From: Rheinheimera faecalis
GTDB taxonomy: Bacteria; Pseudomonadota; Gammaproteobacteria; Enterobacterales; Alteromonadaceae
Direction of reading: 5' to 3'
Length of the DNA: 64,000 bases
Assembly (NCBI RefSeq): GCF_021290965.1
Contig: NZ_JAJOYT010000004.1
Coordinates: forward strand, 62,001 to 126,000
The translations under genes and the position numbers were made by a program. Shown one piece after another: positions 18,778-28,154 of the stretch. The notes under the pieces were generated by a model. It was not told the DNA's origin. It was given only the letters and a program-made list of their open reading frames with translations, and made no database searches. Within the stretch, counting starts at the first letter, position 1. Every line of letters starts with the position of its first letter.

Positions 18778-20937
18778 TTATAACTGTTTTACCTGCTCAT
18801 ATAATTGATACAAGTTATGAGCAGACATATCTAAAATGGGCTCGTACATAAATGAATTGAGATGTATGTTCTCTGGCGTCATAAGATTAACTTGATCGAG
18901 TAAGTTAATTATCTCGGTCTCCGTACTAAACATATTCACGTACTTATCAAATAGTTCACGCGTCTGGTTACTGGTAATGCCCTCTAAAAATTTGGGGTCC
19001 GCTATTTGGCTGATCATAAATTCTTCGGCTCTTAATCGAATAGCCATTGCAAGAATGACTTTGCATTCAAGTTCTGGAGACTCTTCATTGGTAGCTAACA
19101 GAGCGTCACTTTGTTGCATAATTTTGTCGAATACCGGCGTTTGTCCGTCAGGCAAAACTAATCCAGCCTGATCTGTAAACACTTCAGAATAAATAGCTTG
19201 AAGATCGCTTACTTTAATCTCTTTGGTATCTTCCTTTAGATGCAGCAGCGAAGTTAGTCTATCGAAATGTGCATTGTGTCCACAGTAATCTGCGATATTT
19301 CTGGCGAAGGGAATACTCGCCAGCAAGTAACTCTCATTATTTGCAAGCTCTTGTTTCCAAGTGCTAAAAACGTCTTTCTGGTACTTTTCTTTTCGGACTA
19401 TGATCCCATCAGACGATTTAATTGCAAGATGGCGGTTCTGACGCTTGGCTCCCAATCTGCTGCTCACAATTCTGTGAAAGTCGAAATTGTGGGTAAGTAA
19501 GAGCAAACTGAAGTGAGCAACTTTTGCGATATCACGAAGATATTCAACGATGGCATACTTATTTTTGTAGTCGAATGAGTCGGCGATGTCATCGATAATA
19601 ATTAAAGTCGGCTGAGTATTTTTTTGCCTTATCTCTATTTCAAAGAGAACATTAAGTATATAAAGTGCCCGTTTTTCACCTTGGCTCAGGGCTTCAATTA
19701 GGCCTGATTGGCTGACTTGTTTTGATTCACCGCGCCCATCATCGAACTCAAATTCTATTGCTGGTGCGGCACCATTGAGGATCACTTCATCCTGATTACC
19801 GACCTTGAGTTTGAAAGGAACTTTAAAGCGTTTATTGAAAGTTTCGACTACTGCTTCCCATGTTGTCTTTTGCTGTTGGGCCTGATAGATAATGTTTCCT
19901 ACCAGTTCTTGATTTTGCTTAAAGGTTGCGACCAGATCGTCCCAATAATTTTGCTGCGACTGTAGATAGCCCAGAATCACGCTCTTTTTGAATTCGGTCA
20001 GGTTTTGATATTCCGGCAAAAGCTCTTGATGTTCAGCAATGAAATCACGAAATTCTTGTGTATCTTTGGTATTAAGTTTTCCATCAACTCGACTAAATTT
20101 TTCTTTCAGTTCAGGACTTTGTAGAACTTTATCCTGCTCTTCTTGAAGCAATCGGTTGAACTCTTCTTTTGATGCGACTTCCTGCTTTACACCATCAACT
20201 GAGATATTGACGCTATGTGATGCATTGAAGAATCCAGTCTCGGTTAAGTTTTTTGATACAACTCCCGCTTTTTGGTGGTTGAAGGTTTTTGATAGAACAG
20301 AGGATCTTTGAATTAGCTGGTCGTAAGTATTTACATACTCAGCCAACTCTTGGCTAAAGTCACCTGAAGAGATGAGTTCTAAGACTTTAGGGTTAAACAG
20401 TACGGAGAATTTAAATTCGCTGAACCTGGTATAGTCGGGAATATTTTGCTGCGACAAATCAGTGAGTAATTCTAATAGCGACTTCTCTTGCCTGGAAAAG
20501 GCTTCGCATATCAACGCCGCGATATCGCGTTTACCAGATAGCTTGACCAAAGCTTTCAGCAGTAATTCTCGTTTCGCACTAACTTGATTGAGAGCTGTTT
20601 CGTATTGTTGTTTGAGCACGTCATTAACGAGCAGTGTTGATATTTGTTTGGAGCTATAACTTTCATTGTATGAATCAATTACCATTACTTGCTTTGCAGT
20701 AATGTCGATGCTATTGATTTTAATATCTCTATTGGTGGCTCGGTCAGAAAAAATCAGATCCTTCGTGGGCTTATTTGCCTCCACATCTTTGAAGGTTTTC
20801 GCTAGTGACGTTTTCAGCGTTCCGTTTGGTGCATATAACGAGTTCACACCGTTGTTGTCTGCGGACTTGGTAAAGTCCAGCTCTTTAGACAGTTGATTTA
20901 TGCCATAGCAGTTGGATAGTTCCAGTTTTAATCTCAT
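18778..20937 (-). CDS. ABC/SMC-like ATPase partner of DUF4011 helicase
   Basis: 719-aa AAA/ABC-type ATPase without membrane segments. The N-terminal nucleotide loop is unusual: LYAPNGTLKTSLAKTF (about 36-51), where the usual glycine before the lysine is leucine. A long helical region (about 100-390) replaces the coiled arm. The ABC half then shows LSQGEKRALYILNVLFE (about 425-442, signature), TLIIIDDIADSFD (Walker B with double Asp) and LLLLTHNFDFHRI (H-loop). The C-terminal 170 residues contain IRLRAEEFMI and HLNSFMYEPILDMS. The layout resembles PrrC/RloC/AAA_13 proteins, but I cannot identify an anticodon-nuclease or HEPN triad. The ATG overlaps the helicase stop as ATGA (20934-20937), so the two are co-translated. 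Confidence 0.85.
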   Translation of the reverse strand: MRLKLELSNCYGINQLSKELDFTKSADNNGVNSLYAPNGTLKTSLAKTFKDVEANKPTKDLIFSDRATNRDIKINSIDITAKQVMVIDSYNESYSSKQISTLLVNDVLKQQYETALNQVSAKRELLLKALVKLSGKRDIAALICEAFSRQEKSLLELLTDLSQQNIPDYTRFSEFKFSVLFNPKVLELISSGDFSQELAEYVNTYDQLIQRSSVLSKTFNHQKAGVVSKNLTETGFFNASHSVNISVDGVKQEVASKEEFNRLLQEEQDKVLQSPELKEKFSRVDGKLNTKDTQEFRDFIAEHQELLPEYQNLTEFKKSVILGYLQSQQNYWDDLVATFKQNQELVGNIIYQAQQQKTTWEAVVETFNKRFKVPFKLKVGNQDEVILNGAAPAIEFEFDDGRGESKQVSQSGLIEALSQGEKRALYILNVLFEIEIRQKNTQPTLIIIDDIADSFDYKNKYAIVEYLRDIAKVAHFSLLLLTHNFDFHRIVSSRLGAKRQNRHLAIKSSDGIIVRKEKYQKDVFSTWKQELANNESYLLASIPFARNIADYCGHNAHFDRLTSLLHLKEDTKEIKVSDLQAIYSEVFTDQAGLVLPDGQTPVFDKIMQQSDALLATNEESPELECKVILAMAIRLRAEEFMISQIADPKFLEGITSNQTRELFDKYVNMFSTETEIINLLDQVNLMTPENIHLNSFMYEPILDMSAHNLYQLYEQVKQL

Positions 20938-23900
20938 GAATTCACCGCAATCTTCAACCTTTCATTCTCACAAACCAACACACCTTTATCGCATTGAACC
21001 TGCGCTAACTTAGCCATCCGTTCAGCCGCCTGAGCTGTTGCACGCTGAAAACCTAGCAACCCCAACGCCGCAGATGCTGCGTCCGTTACGCTTATAGCGT
21101 GGGCGTCTTGCACTGTTAGTAATAAGGCATTGGTGAGTTCTGCATCACAGACGTTTTCCAGCTTACGGGTGGCGGTGTCGACACTGTTCCAGTTTCTTAA
21201 TTTGACTGTGCTGCGGCCTTGGGGCCATAACACTTCGTCTTTATCTAACTGGATCAGTCCTTTGGCTACGGCGCTTTCGATGGCTTGGTCAACAGTGCGT
21301 TTAATTTTGGCACCAACTCGTGTCAGGCCAGCAGCATTAGCTAAACGGGTGGCAACTAAGCTGGCGAATATTGGGTATTCGGTTTCAACAATACGTTCCA
21401 CCGCATGCACTAACATACTCAAAGGAATGGCACTGAAATCATCGACATGAGGAATATTTAGCTTAGACACATCGGCCTTTTTATAGGGCGTAGTGCAGGC
21501 TTCAAACTCTGGTTGTTCTTCCTCTACCCGCAGAATAGGCGCTGCAACAAGCTCCGGTGCGGCAACTTGGTGCCTTACTTGTCTGGAGCTATTGGCTTGG
21601 GCCGCCATCGATACCATCAATTCGTTGTGCTGGGTTATGGCTTTATCTATCAATACTTTCAGGCGATGTAATTCAGCCTCTGGATCTCTGAACCAGTCGG
21701 TGGACCAAATGCGTCCAAAGCTCCAGCCAAGGCCTTCAAGCACACTTTGCCGCAGCCGTTCACGGTCGCGGGCTGAAGCAGCCTGGTAATAACCTGCGCC
21801 ATCATATTCCAGCGCCAATACAAATTTACTGGGGTCTTCCGGATGCTTGATGGCTAAGTCGATGTAGTAACCCTGACTGCCGACCCGGGTGGCTACCTGA
21901 TAACCCAAACGCTGGATCGCTTGATGCAATAGGGCACCAAAAGCAAAGTTTTGTTCCTGCTCTTTTTCATGGGCTTTGTTCAACTGGCCTGATTCGGCAA
22001 ATTGCAAAAAGATTTGCAGCGAACGCACACCAAAAGGGCTGTCTGCTTCAACTTTCAGCTCGTCGCCTTTGAAGTTGGCAAAGACTTCCATCGCCAGCCG
22101 CGCGCGTGAGATCAACACATTTAAGCGCCGTTCACCACCGGGTTTATTCAGCAGACCAAAATTTTGGCTCAGTTGGCCTGTGCTGGTTTTGCCGTAACAA
22201 ATACTGATATAGATAACGTCGCGCTCGTCGCCCTGTACGTTCTCCAGGTTCTTTACAAAAAACTCATCGCCACCAGCATGTCGTGCAAAGAATTCGTCGG
22301 TTTCAGGGTGTAAGCGGCGCTCTTTTTCCAGCTCAAGCAAGATGGCATCACGCTGTGAAAGGCTAAAAGCCACAACACCCAACGACAGGTGAGGTTTGCT
22401 TAACGCATGATTTAAAACTGCCGCTACGACAGCTTTTACTTCGCCTGGATTGGTGCGTGAACCGCCTTTGTCGTAATGGGTTTCTGGCAAATGATGAAAC
22501 TTAAGCCCTGTTGCATCGGGGTGAAAACCCGGGCTTGGAAAGGCCACTAACTTGTTTTTATAAAACTGGTCGTTGGATACGGCAATCAGCGAATCGTGGC
22601 GGGAGCGATAGTGCCAGCGCAGCATTTTACTTGCCGCGCCGCGGGCTTCCATTAACGCCAGAATACTTTCCATTTCAGCGGTAGCACTGCTTTCCAGCTC
22701 TTCTTCTTCCAGTTCAACGGCTTTACCAAACAAGTTGCTTGGTGGCATTTGCTTACTGTCACCCACCACAATCACCTGCCGCCCACGCAGTATAGCGCCC
22801 AAGGCATCAGGGGCTGGAATTTGGCTGGCTTCGTCAAAGATCACCAGATCAAAATCCAAAGCACCTTGTTTCAGGTAAGTGGCGATGGACATAGGGCTCA
22901 TCATAAAAATAGGTTTTACTTGCTGGATCACGTTACCGGCTTCTGCCAGTAGTTTTCTGATAGGAATATGGCGCTTTTTCTTACCCATTTCGCGCAGCAC
23001 TAATTCCATTTCACCTTTCGCTGTTTTCTTCGGTAAGCGCTCATACAAGGTGTTCACTAACAGCTCTTGGGCGAAAAACAAACTATTGCCATCAATACGT
23101 TTAAAGTCACGCAGGCTTTGTTCATGTTTATTGCGGTCAAAGCGCCGTATGGCTTCCGAGCTGTCGTAGGCATGATCAACCAAACCACGGTAATAACTAA
23201 GTTCGAATACTGTCATTAGCAGGTCTGGAGCTGCTTGCCATGAGTACGCCAGTTCAGTGAAAGCTTTGATTTTATAGGGCTCAAAGGCCTGAATAATCTG
23301 GTTATAGCGAGCGAAATCGTAAAGCAGGGCTGAGTTTTTCCAGCCTTCTAACAAAGCATTGAGCTGGGTAAATTGCATTGCCGCTAAATCATGGTTTGGA
23401 TTGCTGTTGGGGATTTGTATCAGCTCTTTCAGTGTTTGAGCCTGCACTGCAATGGCGTTACAAAGTGCTGTCAGTGAGTTCGCCTGATCGCGCAGCAGCT
23501 TTTTATCAACGCCCGTATCAATCAGTTCAGCCAATGACTGCGACAATTCAAGACGGTTTACCTTTGCATAAAAGGTGCTGATCCAGCTATGGGTTTGAGT
23601 TAATTCAGCATGCTCTGAAAACTCACCTTGCCACTGAGAGCCAAAAACTTCAGACAAAATGGCGTTGTAGCTGGCCAGCTCTTTTTTCGTACTTTGGTAT
23701 GCTAAGGCAGTATCTAATGCAGTGAGCCAGTCTGCAGACGAAGCGGGTAGAGCGCCACGCCAAAGCCCTGCTAAGTTAGCTTTTGCTTGTCGATAGCTGG
23801 ACGACAGGAAACGCCACCATTTATCTGTTTTGCCAATCAAGCCCTGGCGGATACTTAGCAAATCGGCATCCAGCGCTTGAGCGATAAAGTGTTGTTCGCA

Positions 23901-25700
23901 GCTGGCTTTTAGGTTTAAGAAATTTGCTAAACAAGCCAGGCCGTTATCAATCCGCTTTTGTTCAACAGCCCATAAAGGGTTATTTACTTTAACCTGCTTT
24001 AGATCCGGCACCTCGGATAGCCAGCTTGTTGTTGCGATCAGTGGGGTAACTTGTTGCAAGCTTTGTGGTTTCTCAAGTTTCAGAAATGCACTGACGGTTT
24101 GAGTTTGTGCATCAAGTTGGCTAAGCAATTGGCTTATTTCTGCCAAAGCTGAGGTTAACGCTTGTTGCAATGCGGGAGAAAAATCAGTACGGCCAGACAT
24201 AGCAAAAGGATGCGCTGCAGGCACACCAACACGTTCCAGTTGCTGCACCAATTCAGCCACCAGCTTTCTGGCGTTACTGTATTGCTCTGCTGTCCATTGT
24301 TCAAAACAGCTAAAAGGCAAAGCTGGCAAAGAGCTTTCGGGATCCTTTGTTTTCAGCTGCAATAAAGAGCCTAAAGCTTCAATATAATTGAGGCCACTGC
24401 GCAAAACAGGGGCGCGAATGGCATGCACATAAGCATCCAGTGAAGCTTTTGATTGTGCTAAATCCGATAGCTCTTGCTGGCGGTTCCCGGTTTGTGGCCG
24501 CCCTTGTTCGAGCGACTCAGCAATAGATTCCAGCACAGCTTTTTTGGTACTTTTGTGGCTGTGCAGTTCCAGTACAGCAAAGCCCATATGTGTTTCATCA
24601 AGGCGTTTTTTTACCACCTCAAGTGCTGCCATTTTTTGCGCAACAAACAGTACTTTTTTACCCAAAGCAACGGCTTCAGCAATGATATTGGTGATGGTTT
24701 GAGATTTGCCCGTGCCTGGCGGGCCTTGAATGATCAGGTCTGCACCACCTTTCATGGCTAAGATGGCTTCAATTTGGCTGGAGTCGGCGTCTTTTACCAA
24801 ATGGAGCTTTTCAGGATGATTCAGATCATCTTGGTTAATCTCGGCATTGTGATCAAAACCATCCCGGAATAAACGGCCAATCAAAGGCAACTGGGATGGT
24901 TTTTTTCCTTCAGGCCAGCCGGTTGGGTCAAGGTCCATATACATCTGAAACTTGCCAAAAGAGAACAGCCCTAAACCAATTTTGTCCTGATGCACTCGCC
25001 ACGAAGGTTGTGCCGCAATTGCATCTGTCACCGCCTGATAATAATCCGAGACTGTCATTTCATCTGAATAGGTTGGCAGTAGTAACTTAAATTCTGTTCT
25101 GAGTTTTGCCGCTAAAGTCAGGTTTGAGCCTAGCTCTTCGCCTGTGTAACGCAATTTAAAACTGTCGCGGGCAGAAGATCGGGTAAGTTCGACAGGGATC
25201 AGAATTAACGGCGCGTACCTTGAAACTGATGAGTTGGTGGGCTCATTCCACTGTAAAAAACCAAGAGCCAGATACAGAACCTCGACACCTTGCTCCTGCA
25301 GCATGGTGTGCGCTTCAGTTTCGAGTTTCAGCAGTGCTTTATCCAGCTTTGCTGGTATCAGCCCAGTTTGCAGGTATTTATCGCTAAAGCGGGCAGCACC
25401 TTTCTTTTGTTCAAGATACAAATCAAGCGGCGGTAATTCGGAGTCGTCGTCCGACTGAAAGAAGCTTCCTTCATCTTCGCTGTCGGCAATTTTTTGCTGA
25501 TAAGCTTCCGGCAGCGGCAAAAAGCTAAGCGTGTTTTCCTGCTCAACCAGCATTTCAAAAATCTTGGCAGATTGTTCATCAATAATGTCGAGGGCTTTGC
25601 TGCCACTGCGGTAATTCAACTGAGGGTTGGATCGAAGACCCATATCAAGTAATTCAAGACGCGCACGTTCCAACTGCTGCTCAACAACCATAAAATCCAT
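20934..25700 (-). CDS. DUF4011-helicase-nuclease-DUF3320 protein (Hhe-like defence factor)
   Basis: 1588-aa multidomain protein. DUF4011 (about 1-310) starts with RARLELLDMGLRSNPQLNYR. A superfamily 1 helicase follows, with Walker A GPPGTGKSQTITNI (about 326-339), FDLVIFDEASQIPAPDALGA (about 950), VVVGDSKQMPPSNLF-like motif III, LRWHYRSRH (motif IV) and VQGDERDVIYISICYG (motif V). Between motifs is a long helical insertion (about 400-900). A restriction-endonuclease-like domain (about 1240-1330) reads YYIDLAIKHP, LALEYDG, ARDRERLRQSVLEGLGW and RIWSTDWF, the Vsr/MTES-type pattern with D and ExD acids. DUF3320 (about 1440-1510) lies near the end. This order is the one reported for the single-gene anti-phage system Hhe. 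Here it is first in a two-gene operon with an ATPase. Confidence 0.9.
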   Translation of the reverse strand: MDFMVVEQQLERARLELLDMGLRSNPQLNYRSGSKALDIIDEQSAKIFEMLVEQENTLSFLPLPEAYQQKIADSEDEGSFFQSDDDSELPPLDLYLEQKKGAARFSDKYLQTGLIPAKLDKALLKLETEAHTMLQEQGVEVLYLALGFLQWNEPTNSSVSRYAPLILIPVELTRSSARDSFKLRYTGEELGSNLTLAAKLRTEFKLLLPTYSDEMTVSDYYQAVTDAIAAQPSWRVHQDKIGLGLFSFGKFQMYMDLDPTGWPEGKKPSQLPLIGRLFRDGFDHNAEINQDDLNHPEKLHLVKDADSSQIEAILAMKGGADLIIQGPPGTGKSQTITNIIAEAVALGKKVLFVAQKMAALEVVKKRLDETHMGFAVLELHSHKSTKKAVLESIAESLEQGRPQTGNRQQELSDLAQSKASLDAYVHAIRAPVLRSGLNYIEALGSLLQLKTKDPESSLPALPFSCFEQWTAEQYSNARKLVAELVQQLERVGVPAAHPFAMSGRTDFSPALQQALTSALAEISQLLSQLDAQTQTVSAFLKLEKPQSLQQVTPLIATTSWLSEVPDLKQVKVNNPLWAVEQKRIDNGLACLANFLNLKASCEQHFIAQALDADLLSIRQGLIGKTDKWWRFLSSSYRQAKANLAGLWRGALPASSADWLTALDTALAYQSTKKELASYNAILSEVFGSQWQGEFSEHAELTQTHSWISTFYAKVNRLELSQSLAELIDTGVDKKLLRDQANSLTALCNAIAVQAQTLKELIQIPNSNPNHDLAAMQFTQLNALLEGWKNSALLYDFARYNQIIQAFEPYKIKAFTELAYSWQAAPDLLMTVFELSYYRGLVDHAYDSSEAIRRFDRNKHEQSLRDFKRIDGNSLFFAQELLVNTLYERLPKKTAKGEMELVLREMGKKKRHIPIRKLLAEAGNVIQQVKPIFMMSPMSIATYLKQGALDFDLVIFDEASQIPAPDALGAILRGRQVIVVGDSKQMPPSNLFGKAVELEEEELESSATAEMESILALMEARGAASKMLRWHYRSRHDSLIAVSNDQFYKNKLVAFPSPGFHPDATGLKFHHLPETHYDKGGSRTNPGEVKAVVAAVLNHALSKPHLSLGVVAFSLSQRDAILLELEKERRLHPETDEFFARHAGGDEFFVKNLENVQGDERDVIYISICYGKTSTGQLSQNFGLLNKPGGERRLNVLISRARLAMEVFANFKGDELKVEADSPFGVRSLQIFLQFAESGQLNKAHEKEQEQNFAFGALLHQAIQRLGYQVATRVGSQGYYIDLAIKHPEDPSKFVLALEYDGAGYYQAASARDRERLRQSVLEGLGWSFGRIWSTDWFRDPEAELHRLKVLIDKAITQHNELMVSMAAQANSSRQVRHQVAAPELVAAPILRVEEEQPEFEACTTPYKKADVSKLNIPHVDDFSAIPLSMLVHAVERIVETEYPIFASLVATRLANAAGLTRVGAKIKRTVDQAIESAVAKGLIQLDKDEVLWPQGRSTVKLRNWNSVDTATRKLENVCDAELTNALLLTVQDAHAISVTDAASAALGLLGFQRATAQAAERMAKLAQVQCDKGVLVCENERLKIAVNS

Positions 25701-26011
25701 CTCCGGTCTGCTTGAATACCAATCGCCTTTGTTGTCTGCTAATTATTTATTTCTAAGTGTGGCGATGGTTAAAAAACTAACATAACAACGGTTGTTTCCA
25801 AAAGCAAACATGGCATTCAGGTATTAGCCTGTGCATCAATGTTTCTAAGTAGATCATCCGGTATAACTTCTCCTAAGAAGACGTTACTCAATATCCGAAA
25901 ATTACCATTATGGTAATTTCTGCGTTATTCTGCATCATATGGTTGGTAAAGCAGGGCAGTTGATTGTAGTGATATCAAGTCGCCCATCTTGTAGCTAAAA
26001 AGGAGAGTTGT
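25701..26011. other. Promoter region between helicase and MqsA-like gene
   Basis: 311-bp divergent intergenic region without a gene. I looked for an MqsR-type toxin before the antitoxin and found none. It holds one strong palindrome (separate entry) and should contain both divergent promoters. Confidence 0.55.
25899..25919. promoter_or_regulatory. 21-bp perfect inverted repeat, likely operator
   Basis: Arms AAATTACCAT and ATGGTAATTT around a single T, 92 bp before the MqsA-like start. A symmetrical site of this kind suits a dimeric HTH repressor such as the adjacent antitoxin (inference). Confidence 0.65.
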
Positions 26012-26434
26012 ATGCAAGGTAAAGATCTTTGCCCTTTATGTGGCGAAGGACATTTAGCACATCAGCTTGGCTCTTTGCTTGTTGACTATAAAGGGCAAAC
26101 TGCAGCTATCGTCAGCCATTTCTCTGTGTGTGATCACTGTGGTTCAGAGCAGGCTGATGCTGCCCAGTTGCGTGATAACAAGCGCGCTATGGTTGCTTTT
26201 AAAAAACAAGTTGATGGTTTTTTAACTGGCGCAGAGGTAAAAGCAATTCGTGAGCAACTTGGTATTACACAGGCGCAGGCTGCCAGAGTATTTGGTGGCG
26301 GACCGGTCGCTTTTGCGAAGTATGAAGCCGATGATGTAACCCAATCTGAGGCCATGGATAAATTGATAAGGCTTTCAGCCAGTTCAGTGGATGCTTTTCA
26401 TATTCTGGCTGAACAGGTTGGGTTGACTGCTTAA
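26012..26434 (+). CDS. Orphan MqsA/YgiT-type antitoxin-like regulator
   Basis: 140-aa protein with an N-terminal zinc site (CPLC at residues 7-10, CDHC at 40-43) and a C-terminal HTH_3-like DNA-binding domain (about 74-130; REQLGITQAQAARVFGGGPVAFAKYEADDVTQSEAMDKLIRL). This is the architecture of the MqsA antitoxin, which both neutralises the MqsR RNase and represses transcription. No MqsR-like gene is next to it, so it is either solitary and regulatory or has lost its toxin. Start ATG follows AAAAGGAGAG. It may bind the 21-bp palindrome upstream. Its position between the helicase operon and hipBA fits a defence/TA cluster. Confidence 0.85.
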   Translation: MQGKDLCPLCGEGHLAHQLGSLLVDYKGQTAAIVSHFSVCDHCGSEQADAAQLRDNKRAMVAFKKQVDGFLTGAEVKAIREQLGITQAQAARVFGGGPVAFAKYEADDVTQSEAMDKLIRLSASSVDAFHILAEQVGLTA

Positions 26435-26637
26435 ATCCCCAATAAGGCAAATAACTTGGCTATTCGCCTCACTTTTTGATTAGATTAAGCCATCTATTCG
26501 CCTCATGGAATTTTATAGTGTGGATTTGGCAACAATCAGACTAGCCTGCTTTTCGTTACGATCAGGATCAACTCAACCCGCTTTTACGTGAAGTGCATTT
26601 TTGCTTGTGAGATAGCGCAGCTAACAAAGCTGCAGCT
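26435..26637. other. Intergenic region between convergent genes
   Basis: CTATTCGCCTCA occurs twice here (26460-26471 and 26494-26505), 34 bp apart. No terminator of good quality was seen and no gene. Confidence 0.4.
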
Positions 26638-27861
26638 TCAAGTTTCTTGGGGATAATCTAACTTAATTATCGGTATCACAGCTTTTAAACGTTCCAAATC
26701 GCCTTCGCCTACACCTTGTTGTTTAAAGTAAAAAGACCATTCCTGGCTTAAGGCTGCTACCTCTTCGATGATTTTTTTTGCTTTAAACTGTTTTAAACCA
26801 AAACGTAATGACTGCGACAACAGGTTTTCGACTGTTCCATCCCGGCCAAAATCGCCAATGCCCATACCATGCTGACGGCTGTTATTGACAGGTAACAAGT
26901 CGTAAGCGGGGGATAAACGCCAGTTTTTATCGCTGAAGGAATACAGCAATGCATGATTGCGGCTGTGATCGTCTGTGTTACCCATAAACACATTAAACAC
27001 CATACGTTGGTAGAGCTCGTGTGCGTCTTCGGGTTCTGCGCCTTGTGTGCGCAAAAATTCTGCAAGAAAACCATAGCTGTAGCTGCTGCTCAAAGCCGCG
27101 TTATTGACAGTGGCTACATTGATCAGCGAGTTGGCGCTGATAAAGTGATGGGTAGGGCGCTGCTGATGACAGTCAAAACGTCCCACCAGTAATACATCAT
27201 CAGTGTCAGTTGTGACGACTCTTGTTGTAGCAACCCGCACTGGTAATTCTGCCAGCATACGCATACAGGCGTGCTCTACTTTTACCTGATTAAACAAATC
27301 GTCGGGTCTGTTAAATTTGGCCAAAAAGGTTGTGTCACCGTATGTGATTAAGGTTTTGGGCCTGGCTCCACCCATGCTGGAACCATGCTCAAAAGCTTTT
27401 TTTGCTTCCTCTGGTATGGCTTCGTCATTCAATATGGCGTCTTTGCCTTTGAGCAGCAAAGGTAAATCGCCCAGCGTATTTTTGTTGAGTTTAGGTTTTG
27501 ACGAGCTGCGGGATAAACTAAAAACTAAAGCGCCCACTCCCATACCGGAACCCGCCAATAAAAACTGCAGTGCATTTTGTGGTTTGGTTTTATGCAAGGA
27601 CAAAATAACTTTCTGGCCCCATGCGTCTGCACCTGCATCCAATAACACGCCAAACACTCCTTTGCCAGTGTTGGTGCTGTATAACTGTTCTGACAGAGGT
27701 AAGTTCAGCGGGTCCAAAGGGAAGGCGTCAGGTCGGGCTAAATAGCTTTTACCATATCGAAACTCACCATAGCGCCGTGTTGGATCTAACGTGACCACGC
27801 CACAAATCACCGGCTGTTGCTCCAGGCCGTCAATAAATACATAAGCCTGCTCAGAAGTCAT
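26638..27861 (-). CDS. hipA: HipA-family serine/threonine kinase toxin
   Basis: 407-aa toxin kinase of a type II toxin-antitoxin pair; HipA proteins phosphorylate translation-related targets such as glutamyl-tRNA synthetase and cause growth arrest or persistence. The N-terminal HipA_N part is followed by the P-loop-like SSMGGARPKTLI, a possible autophosphorylation segment. The catalytic loop is FNVFMGNTDDHSRNHALLY (Asp, His, Asn) and the metal motif is WRLSPAYDLLP. The family is usually about 420-440 aa, so it is full length. ATG 27861 lies 11 nt inside the end of hipB; the upstream in-frame ATG at 27921 would overlap hipB further and is less likely. It is the second gene of the operon. Confidence 0.9.
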   Translation of the reverse strand: MTSEQAYVFIDGLEQQPVICGVVTLDPTRRYGEFRYGKSYLARPDAFPLDPLNLPLSEQLYSTNTGKGVFGVLLDAGADAWGQKVILSLHKTKPQNALQFLLAGSGMGVGALVFSLSRSSSKPKLNKNTLGDLPLLLKGKDAILNDEAIPEEAKKAFEHGSSMGGARPKTLITYGDTTFLAKFNRPDDLFNQVKVEHACMRMLAELPVRVATTRVVTTDTDDVLLVGRFDCHQQRPTHHFISANSLINVATVNNAALSSSYSYGFLAEFLRTQGAEPEDAHELYQRMVFNVFMGNTDDHSRNHALLYSFSDKNWRLSPAYDLLPVNNSRQHGMGIGDFGRDGTVENLLSQSLRFGLKQFKAKKIIEEVAALSQEWSFYFKQQGVGEGDLERLKAVIPIIKLDYPQET

Positions 27862-28153
27862 TCGATAGTTCCGGTTTGGCTTTGCGTTGTTTGCGCTGCT
27901 TTTTCTGCACTTGGTGAGCAAATTGAGCCAATTGTTGTTCTACTGCATCTGTGATGGGCTGCAATAAATTGAGTTGGACCAGCACTGCAAACAGCGCTTC
28001 GGAGTTTACCGATTTGCCATTTTCAATAGCAGAAATAGTGTTACGGCTCAATCCAACCCGCACAGCAAGCTCGGATTGGTCCATAGACTCAGCCCTGATC
28101 TGTTTCACCAGTTGCCCTAAAGCTTGACTAAGTTGTATTGCCTCTTTTTGCAT
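27851..28153 (-). CDS. hipB: HipB-like HTH antitoxin
   Basis: 100-aa HTH_3 (Xre/Cro) protein: LGQLVKQIRAESMDQSELAVRVGLSRNTISAIENGKSVNSEALFAVLVQLNLL. It is expected to bind HipA and repress the operon. The C-terminus is very basic (KKQRKQRKAKPE) and reaches into hipA. The ATG at 28153 is needed to keep the first helix of the fold, yet no ribosome site precedes it: the start codon almost directly follows a 36-bp palindrome. Translation may therefore be leaderless or nearly so. Confidence 0.88.
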   Translation of the reverse strand: MQKEAIQLSQALGQLVKQIRAESMDQSELAVRVGLSRNTISAIENGKSVNSEALFAVLVQLNLLQPITDAVEQQLAQFAHQVQKKQRKQRKAKPELSNDF

Positions 28154-28154
28154 T

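Noticed and set aside
21130..24761. Several plus-strand frames of 65-106 aa within the helicase gene
   Set aside because: They are shadows of the long minus-strand gene, which has clear domains across this whole interval.
25701..26011. MqsR-type toxin gene before the MqsA-like gene
   Set aside because: No open frame of suitable size or MqsR-like sequence on either strand.
16273..26523. 13-bp direct repeat TTTTATAGTGTGG at 16273-16285 and 26511-26523 as island att sites
   Set aside because: It flanks most of the defence genes, but 13-bp matches are expected by chance in a window of this size and no integrase is present.
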